Shown: one piece after another, positions 1-7,606 of the stretch
Position numbering within the stretch: the first letter of the stretch is position 1
How the letters are laid out: each line of letters opens with the position of its first letter
Position numbers and translations under genes: made by a program
DNA from: SMBSF63 sp034003545
Lineage (GTDB): Bacteria > Chloroflexota > Anaerolineae > Anaerolineales > Anaerolineaceae
Direction of reading: 5' to 3'
Length of the DNA: 9,585 nucleotides
Assembly (NCBI GenBank): GCA_964447155.1
Contig: CAYURM010000054.1
Span: 1 to 9,585, forward strand
Notes under the pieces: generated by a model
What the model was told of the DNA's origin: nothing
The model's input: only the letters and a program-made list of their open reading frames with translations
The model's database searches: none

Positions 1-2
1 GC

Positions 3-44
3 TGGCACAGTGTGGGTGAATATGGGTGGAGCATTTACGTGTGA
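3..44 (+). CDS. C-terminal tail of an unidentified upstream gene (partial)
   Basis: Reading from position 3 gives 13 codons (WHSVGEYGWSIYV) and a TGA at 42-44. The stop forms a GTGA overlap with the GTG at 41 of the next gene, the usual arrangement of translationally coupled genes, which is the only reason to prefer this frame. Another frame (1-51) is also open to a TGA, so the assignment is weak. The product cannot be identified from so few residues. Confidence 0.3.
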   Translation, partial: WHSVGEYGWSIYV

Positions 45-706
45 ATATTGACATCGCCCGAGAAGGACTGAAATATCAGGTCTCCGAGGCCATCTTTGAT
101 AACTATGGCTATTACTGCGATGAGATCGTGCTTGACGCCCACCATGTCTTTGATAACACCGTGCCAGTCTATAACCGCAAGGTGGAGATGACCCTCTTCA
201 AGGACAAAGACCTTGACCAGCACCAGCACGAGAACATCTCCGTCGCGTTTATCGCCGACAGTATTGCCAGCGGTCTGGTGATGCGCGAAACGATCACCGA
301 GATCAAAAAGCGCTTCAAGAATTTGGAACGGGTGGAAGTGATCGCCCCCCTGGCAACCATCCGCGGGCTAAGCCGCATCGCCGACACAGAATGCCGCAAC
401 GGGGTCAAGGTGCGCGTGCACATCTTTGAAACCATCCTCAACGCCCTCCCGCCGGATTATTATTACTCTGCCCATCACAACATCCCTGAATTTCATATCC
501 GCCCCGACCTGGAAGAAGCCTACCGCGCCTGGTGGGGAGAAGACCAGCAAGGCAACATGATCGCCGACACGGCCTGCGCCGGTTATGGCTGGAGCGAGGT
601 GTTCTACTCGCCGCACAAACAGATTGAGATGATCAACGGGGAATTGGCCCAGCGCCATAAGATGACGATCGCAGACGTGATTATGAAAAATCTTAAGGAT
701 TGTTAA
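41..706 (+). CDS. Phosphoribosyltransferase-like protein
   Basis: The product is 221 aa from GTG 41. I chose this start because GGTGGAG lies at 25-31, about 9 nt upstream, and the GTG overlaps a putative upstream stop. GTG 26 is also in frame and gives 226 aa, and an in-frame TGA at 17-19 blocks anything longer. Residues 68-78 (VAFIADSIASG) match the PRPP-binding loop of type I phosphoribosyltransferases: four hydrophobic residues, an acidic position, then S-G in place of T-G. The next helix and strand (about 79-110, ending VEVIAPLA) fit the same Rossmann-like fold. The first acidic residue of the usual pair is Ala here and the G-T after the loop is L-V, so the active site is degenerate. The C-terminal third has many aromatic and acidic residues and a distinctive TACAGYGWSE stretch that I cannot assign. 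Substrate is unknown; a nucleotide-salvage or regulatory role is only a guess from the fold. Confidence 0.7.
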   Translation: MNIDIAREGLKYQVSEAIFDNYGYYCDEIVLDAHHVFDNTVPVYNRKVEMTLFKDKDLDQHQHENISVAFIADSIASGLVMRETITEIKKRFKNLERVEVIAPLATIRGLSRIADTECRNGVKVRVHIFETILNALPPDYYYSAHHNIPEFHIRPDLEEAYRAWWGEDQQGNMIADTACAGYGWSEVFYSPHKQIEMINGELAQRHKMTIADVIMKNLKDC

Positions 707-750
707 GGTCAAATCGCATCTCAACAGGCCGATCCTGAAAGGATAATAAC

Positions 751-785
751 AACCTCTCGCTGAAATGAATTTGCGGGAGGTTTCA
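751..785 (+). terminator. Hairpin between convergent genes
   Basis: AACCTCTCGC (751-760) pairs with GCGGGAGGTT (773-782) over 10 bp with one G-U wobble and a 12-nt loop. It sits between the convergent ends of the phosphoribosyltransferase-like gene (stop 706) and higA (stop 803). The trailing T run on the + strand is only about four bases and there is none on the minus strand, so intrinsic termination is plausible but not strong. Confidence 0.45.
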
Positions 786-802
786 CATTCCAGTCGAATG
801 TT

Positions 803-1132
803 TTACGCAGAATAGGTATCTGGATCCTCATTCATTGCATGGGCCAGCACTTTCACCTCAAGCAGGTGTTCCCCTAGCACATCTTTTTGCACCTCAAGAT
901 CATAGCGCATTTGCAGGTTCATCCAGAATTGGTCGGACATGCCAAAATAGCGCGCCAGGCGCAGGGCCGTGTCGGATGTGATCGCCCGTTTGCCGTGTAC
1001 GATCTCGTTGATGCGCCGTGGCGGCACCTGAATATCCTTTGCCAGGCGGTATTGGCTGAGGTTCAGCGGTTTCAGAAATTCTTCCAGCAAGATTTCCCCG
1101 GGGTGGATGGGGAAAAGTTTATCTTCGCACAT
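803..1132 (-). CDS. higA: HigA-family antitoxin (HTH transcriptional repressor)
   Basis: This 109-aa protein is the antitoxin and autorepressor of a type II HigBA pair. The N-terminal IHPGEILLEEFLKPL is the hallmark opening of the HigA/VapI family. An XRE-type helix-turn-helix follows at about residues 25-65 (LSQYRLAKDI, then RRINEIVHGKRAIT as the recognition region), and then the family's RLARYFGMSDQFWMNLQ helix. Residues 80-109 are the usual charged tail. The ATG at 1130-1132 is preceded by AAAGGA at 7 nt spacing. higA starts 11 nt after the higB stop, so the two are one operon in the toxin-first order typical of higBA. The protein is expected to bind the repeated CGTTATTAT half-sites around the higB promoter. 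Length and motifs are complete, with no sign of decay. Confidence 0.93.
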   Translation of the reverse strand: MCEDKLFPIHPGEILLEEFLKPLNLSQYRLAKDIQVPPRRINEIVHGKRAITSDTALRLARYFGMSDQFWMNLQMRYDLEVQKDVLGEHLLEVKVLAHAMNEDPDTYSA

Positions 1133-1143
1133 TGTTTTTTCCT

Positions 1144-1425
1144 TTAATGATAATCCACTATTTCTACATCATAAGCATGACCATTGTGCCAATTGAAACA
1201 AAGTCGCCATCGGTCATTAATACGGATACTGTACTGTTCACTGCGGTCCCCCTGCAATTTTTCCAGATGGTTTGCTGGGGGAAAGCAAAGATCATTGATT
1301 GTTTCTGCTGCGCTCAGGATTTCGAGCTTGTATCGCGCGGCTCGTTGGATTTCCGGCGGCAGCTTTTTTGAAAATATCCGATTGAACAGCTTTTCAGTTT
1401 CTTTGTCTGCAAAGGTCTTTATCAC
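1144..1425 (-). CDS. higB: HigB/RelE-superfamily toxin (mRNA interferase)
   Basis: This 93-aa protein belongs to the HigB branch of the RelE superfamily, whose members cleave mRNA on the ribosome and are neutralised by HigA. It opens with MIKTFADKETEKLFNR, followed by SKKLPPEIQRAARYKLEIL and the aliphatic NHLEKLQGDRSEQYSIRIN region. It ends with the core strands DRWRLCFNW and AYDVEIVDYH, whose His and basic residues match the family's catalytic surface. The length is normal for the family (about 92-95 aa). The start is GTG at 1423-1425: there is no in-frame ATG anywhere in the gene, and the ATG at 1425-1427 is out of frame. The predicted transcript begins at or within a base or two of this GTG, so translation may be leaderless. 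It is followed directly by higA. The pair looks intact and active. Confidence 0.92.
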   Translation of the reverse strand: MIKTFADKETEKLFNRIFSKKLPPEIQRAARYKLEILSAAETINDLCFPPANHLEKLQGDRSEQYSIRINDRWRLCFNWHNGHAYDVEIVDYH

Positions 1426-1431
1426 ATCTTT

Positions 1432-1460
1432 ATAATAACGAAAGGCGTTATTATTGTCAA
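1432..1460 (-). promoter_or_regulatory. higBA promoter
   Basis: On the minus strand TTGACA (1460-1455, perfect -35) is separated by exactly 17 bp from TATTAT (1437-1432, one mismatch to the -10 consensus). The predicted start, about 7 nt downstream, falls at or next to the higB GTG (1425), leaving essentially no 5' leader. This is the strongest sigma-70-type promoter in the window by eye. Confidence 0.8.
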
Positions 1461-1472
1461 GCGTTATTATTG
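1432..1472. promoter_or_regulatory. HigA operator: three copies of one half-site
   Basis: The 9-bp arms ATAATAACG (1432-1440) and CGTTATTAT (1446-1454) form a perfect inverted repeat with a 5-bp spacer. A third copy, part of the 12-bp direct repeat GCGTTATTATTG (1445-1456 and 1461-1472), lies 16 bp further on. The sites cover the -10, the promoter spacer and the region just upstream of the -35. That is what an autorepressing HigA or HigBA complex would need. Binding by HigA is inferred from position. Confidence 0.7.
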
Positions 1473-1502
1473 ATGAGGAACGTGTTCACTCGATCTTCCC
1501 AA

Positions 1503-1530
1503 GTTACAATTTTGCAAACTCAGGTATAAT
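1503..1530 (+). promoter_or_regulatory. Putative glyQS promoter
   Basis: A perfect TATAAT at 1525-1530 lies about 40 nt upstream of the glyQS ATG. The best -35 candidate is GTTACA (1503-1508) with a 16-bp spacer, which is a weak match. The gene has its own ribosome-binding sequence, TTGGAG (1561-1566), 5 nt before the ATG. The leader is too short for a T-box. Confidence 0.5.
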
Positions 1531-1571
1531 CAGTTGACTATTTTTCAAATACAATACGCTTTGGAGCGCTC

Positions 1572-4571
<3,000 letters not shown>

Positions 4572-4579
4572 AGGCAAGG

Positions 4580-4604
4580 TATAAATTAAAATTTACAATT
4601 TATA
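4580..4604. repeat. AT-rich inverted repeat after glyQS
   Basis: TATAAATT (4580-4587) and AATTTATA (4597-4604) are perfect 8-bp arms 9 nt apart, starting 8 nt after the glyQS stop. The stem is all A/T and would be weak. Related GTATAAATT copies occur at about 4976 and 5288, on either side of the four-helix-bundle gene and the MITE. Confidence 0.4.
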
Positions 4605-4634
4605 AATGAAAGGCAGGTGAAGAGTATCCTGCTG

Positions 4635-5006
4635 TCAAAAGTTCTCCCCGCAAGCTTTTGCAGGGAGTTTAACTTGAGGGTTATAGTCCTCATTTTTCTT
4701 TGTTGTTTTGATAATAGATGTGAGCAGTTTGATAAGCTCTGTACAATCAGCATTGATACTCTCGAACTGGCTTTCACTAATGAAATCCGTTTCTTTGAGC
4801 AGTTCCAGCCAATATCCGGTTTCAAAAGCCTCTTTAAGAGCAATATTGAGCTTGGCTACAAATTCCTTTTTGCTAATAGAGTGAAATGCTTCTGTCACAT
4901 TCGCGCCAATACTTGTTCCGCATCTGAGTAATTGTTTCGGCATCACATATTCTTTTTTACTATCGCATAAGAATTTGTATAAATTCACAATCCGAATAGC
5001 AAACAC
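4635..5006 (-). CDS. Four-helix-bundle protein (23S rRNA intervening-sequence family)
   Basis: The product is 123 aa from GTG 5006. FAIRIVNLYKFL, PKQLLRCGTSIGANVTEA, SKKEFVAKLNIALKEAFETGYWLELL and CTELIKLLTSIIKTTKKN reproduce the whole helical pattern of the S23/IVS family, first seen encoded inside 23S rRNA intervening sequences but usually found, as here, as a stand-alone gene. The molecular role is not established; family members form helical-bundle oligomers. The similarity seems to extend upstream: the in-frame codons before GTG 5006 read LDQKSK and look like family N-terminus, yet no ATG, GTG or TTG occurs before the in-frame stop at 5061-5063. AGGAG (5039-5035) sits 10 nt before a CTG at 5024-5022, a possible non-canonical start. 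The last 18 or so residues go beyond the usual family end and overlap a hairpin. The gene is clearly more AT-rich than its neighbours, which suggests horizontal acquisition. Confidence 0.85.
   Translation of the reverse strand: MFAIRIVNLYKFLCDSKKEYVMPKQLLRCGTSIGANVTEAFHSISKKEFVAKLNIALKEAFETGYWLELLKETDFISESQFESINADCTELIKLLTSIIKTTKKNEDYNPQVKLPAKACGENF
4644..4667. terminator. Hairpin overlapping the 3' end of the four-helix-bundle gene
   Basis: CTCCCCGCAA (4644-4653) and TTGCAGGGAG (4658-4667) form a 10-bp stem with one mismatch and a 4-nt loop. It is about 70 nt downstream of the glyQS stop and lies inside the last codons of the opposing gene. Only three T follow it on the + strand, so it might end glyQS transcription, but weakly. 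Confidence 0.35.
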
Positions 5007-5084
5007 CTTGCTTTTTTGATCCAGAACGTTGTCACTCCTCGCTGTCTCAGGTGAAGTGGTTTAAATATAAATTCTAAATTTTAC

Positions 5085-5278
5085 GTAACTACTCAGGCAC
5101 CTCGATGATGTCACTGCGTACCCCTTCAGGGCATAATTAAGGAGCATGCTTTTGCGACGTGGCCGCGGAGCGTCCCAGATCGTCTATGACGCTTCGCGGC
5201 CACGTCGGCCTTACCTACACTGCTACCGCAGCGAGGTACAGTGCCGGCCTCCTCGCAATGACATACCTGAGTAGTTAC
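5085..5278. mobile_element. MITE-like non-autonomous element, 194 bp
   Basis: The ends are perfect 13-bp inverted repeats, GTAACTACTCAGG (5085-5097) and CCTGAGTAGTTAC (5266-5278). Subterminal TGTCACTGCG (5110-5119) and CGCAATGACA (5254-5263) are also inverted, 9 of 10 matching. The interior has a long GC-rich hairpin (5155-5207) and a smaller one (5218-5243), and no plausible coding frame. With the flanking 8-bp duplication this has the form of a miniature inverted-repeat element moved in trans. Ends beginning 5'-GTAA and an 8-bp duplication are typical of the IS66 family, so an IS66-type transposase elsewhere in the genome is the likely driver; that is inference. Confidence 0.85.
5155..5207. 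repeat. Long internal hairpin of the MITE
   Basis: Twenty-base arms (5155-5174 and 5188-5207) pair at 19 Watson-Crick positions plus one G-U, around a 13-nt loop. The stem is GC-rich and would form a stable structure in RNA on either strand. It could stop or stabilise transcripts entering from the flanking lipoprotein gene, but lacks a T tract. Confidence 0.75.
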
Positions 5279-5299
5279 AATTTTACAGTATAAATTGTC

Positions 5300-6766
5300 T
5301 TATTCAACTGGTTCCAGCCAGTAGCTGTTGGCGTCGCCCTCCGCCGTCCAGCCGATATCGCCGGAGGTATAAGACTGCACTTTCCACCACACCCAGCCAT
5401 TGGCACATTCAGGGCCTTCGAGAACTTTCATCAGCGTACCTGGCCGGAAGAGCGTCAGAATGGTTGAGTTTTTGTTGGGATCCTTGCGGATGCGCTGGTT
5501 CTCATAAGGATACATCGCTACCCGTGCGCGGTCGCCGATATGCAGGCGGGTGGCCGGGGCGCCGCTGCAAGCTTCGTACACAGCAAGAGTCATCGTGGGC
5601 GGCAGGGTCAGGGTGGGCATATTGCTGCCGGTAACCGCTTCGCCGACCACCCGGTTTTGGGCTGTGTCGATGCGGTACACGGTAGCATTGGCCTGCCCGA
5701 TCACCCACACTGCGCCGGCCTGGGCAAAGATCTCATTAACATTGGCCGAGACATTAATGATCGAGAAAATTTGACGCTGGACAGCATCCACCTTGCCTAC
5801 TACTCCCTGGTCAAATAACACCCAGACCGCATCCGTAGTGGTGGTCAGGTCAATTGCCCTGCCGGCGATGCGCGCCAAATCAACCTCATAAATTTTTTCG
5901 CCTGTGGTTCCATCCAGCTGGATCAATGTGTTCCCCAGGGTAAAATTGATCAGCCACAGGCTGTTGTTGCTGGCAGCGATTTTGACTCCCCCATCCCAAA
6001 TACCAAAATCGCCGATGTCCTGTAATTCGTTGGCAGCCGGGTCGATCTTGTAGATCATGCTGAAGTCATTGCCGGAGGATACCACCCAGACCAGGCCGTT
6101 CTGAAAGGCAATATCCGTCACGGGTGCGCCAGTTTCAAGATACACATCAATTTCATTACTTTCCAGATTGATCCGTACCACGCCCCCGGTGCGGTTGACA
6201 TTGGTGACCGCCTCCTCTCCCCCGCCAGCTGTTTCCACCGCTTCGCGCACACCCACCCACAAAGCCCCTTCTCCAACGGCAAGGGTCTGCACTTCCATCG
6301 AGTCGATGGCAATGGGTGCTTCGATCTGGTTATTCTCCGGATTAATATGCAGAATTTGGTTCTGGGTCGTGTCAGCAGCCCACACAGCAGTCGGCTCTGC
6401 CACGATTTGCATCGGACGGCCGCCCACCGCAATGGTTGCTTCTTCAGCCAGCGTTTTACTGTCATAGCGGATGATATTGCCGTCCATCCAGTTCGCTACC
6501 CAAACCGATGAGGCAACGGGTTCCGGGGTTTCCTGCGGCACAGCAATGGTCATGGTAGGCGGGATCAGAGTGCCTGTTGCCGTGCTGGTAGCAGTCGGCA
6601 ATTCGGTCATCGTGACATCCGGGGTAACAAAGTCCAGGATAGGCTCCACCGGCAGAGCGGTGGCCGGGCCCAGGTTGACCGGAATCAATCCCTGCGGCAG
6701 GATACACGCTGTGAGAATCATAAAAATAACGGACAGGAGCAGAACAGTCTTCATCTTGTGGTTCAT
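5300..6766 (-). CDS. Lipoprotein with seven-repeat beta-propeller and C-terminal SH3-like domain
   Basis: The product is 488 aa from ATG 6766. A longer frame from TTG 6835 (511 aa) is possible, but the 6766 start places a lipoprotein signal correctly: MNHKMK, a hydrophobic stretch, then lipobox LTAC with Cys21. A GGGAAA precedes the ATG. Residues 22-86 are a Thr/Pro-rich linker expected outside the membrane. Seven repeats follow (about 87-388), each opening with a V/L-W strand (SVWVANW, AVWAAD, ALWVGV, LVWVVSS, SLWLINF, AVWVLF, AVWVIGQ) and running into a strand such as RIDTAQNRVV, a pattern of YncE/Vgb-type seven-bladed propellers. A short PPTMTLAV linker leads to a bacterial SH3-like domain (about 400-488: RIRKDPNKNSTILTLFRPGT, then WWKVQS and IGWTAEG), often a cell-wall or ligand-binding module. 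Cys400 and Cys454 could form a disulfide. No catalytic residues are evident, so an envelope binding role is most likely. It is divergent from the HAD gene. Confidence 0.85.
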   Translation of the reverse strand: MNHKMKTVLLLSVIFMILTACILPQGLIPVNLGPATALPVEPILDFVTPDVTMTELPTATSTATGTLIPPTMTIAVPQETPEPVASSVWVANWMDGNIIRYDSKTLAEEATIAVGGRPMQIVAEPTAVWAADTTQNQILHINPENNQIEAPIAIDSMEVQTLAVGEGALWVGVREAVETAGGGEEAVTNVNRTGGVVRINLESNEIDVYLETGAPVTDIAFQNGLVWVVSSGNDFSMIYKIDPAANELQDIGDFGIWDGGVKIAASNNSLWLINFTLGNTLIQLDGTTGEKIYEVDLARIAGRAIDLTTTTDAVWVLFDQGVVGKVDAVQRQIFSIINVSANVNEIFAQAGAVWVIGQANATVYRIDTAQNRVVGEAVTGSNMPTLTLPPTMTLAVYEACSGAPATRLHIGDRARVAMYPYENQRIRKDPNKNSTILTLFRPGTLMKVLEGPECANGWVWWKVQSYTSGDIGWTAEGDANSYWLEPVE

Positions 6767-6809
6767 GGCATTTTCCCATTTGATTGACGGATACTTGGCG
6801 AACACAGTA

Positions 6810-6830
6810 AATGATGAGTACTTCATCATT
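6810..6830. promoter_or_regulatory. Inverted repeat at the predicted lipoprotein transcript start
   Basis: AATGATGA (6810-6817) and TCATCATT (6823-6830) are perfect 8-bp arms around a 5-nt spacer. They lie immediately downstream of the putative promoter and could be an operator or a 5'-leader hairpin. No regulator can be named. Confidence 0.4.
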
Positions 6831-6837
6831 AACAACC

Positions 6838-6866
6838 AGTATAATACGTTCTGGGTGTAGAGACAA
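6838..6866 (-). promoter_or_regulatory. Putative lipoprotein gene promoter
   Basis: On the minus strand TTGTCT (6866-6861) and TATACT (6843-6838) are 17 bp apart, matching consensus at 4 and 5 of 6 positions. The predicted start near 6831 gives a leader of about 65 nt to ATG 6766, which supports that start codon over TTG 6835. No clear promoter is visible for the divergent HAD gene in the rest of this 211-bp intergenic region. Confidence 0.45.
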
Positions 6867-6977
6867 ATAAGGAATCAATTAATTTCGCATAGATGATCAT
6901 CCATCCAGGATTTTCTTGATCAGTCGATGCAAGATTGAAGCCAATTTTTATCCATCGCTGGAGAAAGGAGATACGCA

Positions 6978-7514
6978 ATGACAACACAAGGAAATAAACC
7001 TGATTACAAAGTCCAGCCAGCACTGTGTCTGGACTTTGATGGCACGATCCGTTACAGCAAACACGGGCGGATCATCAACCGCCCCGAAGATGTAGCCTTG
7101 TTTGAGGGGGTGGAGGAAAAAATCTGGTCCTGCAAAGACAAAGGCTTTCTGGTTTTTGGCATCACCAATCAGGGCGGCGTAGCCTACGGTTTCAAAAAGG
7201 AGGCAGCCTGGCAGGAAGAGCTGGCGCAGACCATTCGCCTGTTTAATCGCGACCCATTTGATCATGTAGCCTATAGTTTGCTGCATCCCAAAGGACGGGT
7301 AAAACCCTATAATCACCGCTCGCTGCTGCGCAAACCGGAGATTGGCATGCTGGCAGTCTGCGAGGCAGTCATGTTCCAAAAAGGCATCGTGGTGGACTGG
7401 GAGGAAAGCATCTTCGTCGGCGACCGCCCCGAGGACGAGGAATGCGCCACCCGGGCCGGGGTGAAGTTCATCCATGCCGATATTTTTTTCGAGCGTAAGC
7501 AGTCAGGGAGCTGA
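6978..7514 (+). CDS. HAD-superfamily phosphatase, subfamily IIIA (HisB/GmhB-like)
   Basis: This 178-aa protein is a small hydrolase of the haloacid dehalogenase superfamily. Motif I is DFDGTI (residues 19-24, nucleophile Asp19 and acid/base Asp21), motif II is ITNQGG (Thr63 with Asn64/Gln65), motif III is the Lys of RKPEIGM (Lys119), and motif IV is GDRPEDEE (Asp149 and Asp153 for Mg2+). TNQGG plus RKP plus GD.P.D is the signature of histidinol-phosphate and heptose-bisphosphate phosphatase relatives and of polynucleotide 3'-phosphatase-like proteins. The Cys-rich zinc loop of GmhB, normally just before RKP, is absent: the segment reads LLHPKGRVKPYNHRSLLRKP with no cysteine. The substrate is therefore not deducible. 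ATG 6978 has a strong AAAGGAG 7 nt upstream. It precedes dnaG by 92 nt, but dnaG has its own promoter, so co-transcription is optional. Confidence 0.85.
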   Translation: MTTQGNKPDYKVQPALCLDFDGTIRYSKHGRIINRPEDVALFEGVEEKIWSCKDKGFLVFGITNQGGVAYGFKKEAAWQEELAQTIRLFNRDPFDHVAYSLLHPKGRVKPYNHRSLLRKPEIGMLAVCEAVMFQKGIVVDWEESIFVGDRPEDEECATRAGVKFIHADIFFERKQSGS

Positions 7515-7533
7515 GCGGGAGCGTTCCGTTAAA

Positions 7534-7561
7534 ACTCGCTTGCCAGCCCTGAATAGCGAGT
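7534..7561. promoter_or_regulatory. Inverted repeat overlapping the dnaG promoter
   Basis: ACTCGCT (7534-7540) and AGCGAGT (7555-7561) are perfect 7-bp arms separated by 14 nt. One arm abuts the -35 and the other fills the end of the spacer next to the -10. It could be an operator, or a weak hairpin terminating the HAD gene although no T tract follows. Confidence 0.4.
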
Positions 7562-7568
7562 CTATAAT
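7540..7568 (+). promoter_or_regulatory. dnaG promoter
   Basis: TTGCCA (7540-7545, 5 of 6 matching the -35) is followed after exactly 17 bp by a perfect TATAAT (7563-7568). The predicted start near 7575 leaves a leader of about 32 nt before the first dnaG ATG. Confidence 0.75.
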
Positions 7569-7606
7569 ACCCCTATCAAGCACCTGAAAGATAAAAACAA
7601 GAGTAA

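Larger units (their letters stand above)
5077..5286. repeat. 8-bp target-site duplication flanking the MITE
   Basis: AATTTTAC occurs at 5077-5084 and again at 5279-5286, directly abutting the outer ends of the 13-bp terminal inverted repeats. The two copies are identical, so the insertion is probably recent or at least undegraded. Removing the element plus one copy restores a continuous AT-rich intergenic stretch. Confidence 0.85.

Noticed and set aside
1445..1472. CRISPR-like direct repeats
   Set aside because: There are only two 12-bp direct copies with a 4-bp gap inside a promoter; they are better explained as operator half-sites.
1535..1555. Second glyQS promoter made of TTGACT and TACAAT
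   Set aside because: The two hexamers are about 10 bp apart, too close for a sigma-70 promoter.
1473..1571. Possible T-box leader before glyQS
   Set aside because: Only about 40 nt separate the likely transcript start from the ATG, and no T-box sequence or terminator/antiterminator pair is visible.
4617..4931. 104-aa + strand frame opposite the four-helix-bundle gene
   Set aside because: The minus-strand frame matches a known family along its length; the + strand frame does not.
6892..6901. GATGATCATC perfect palindrome in the divergent intergenic region
   Set aside because: It is ten bases, isolated, and not placed at any promoter I can support.
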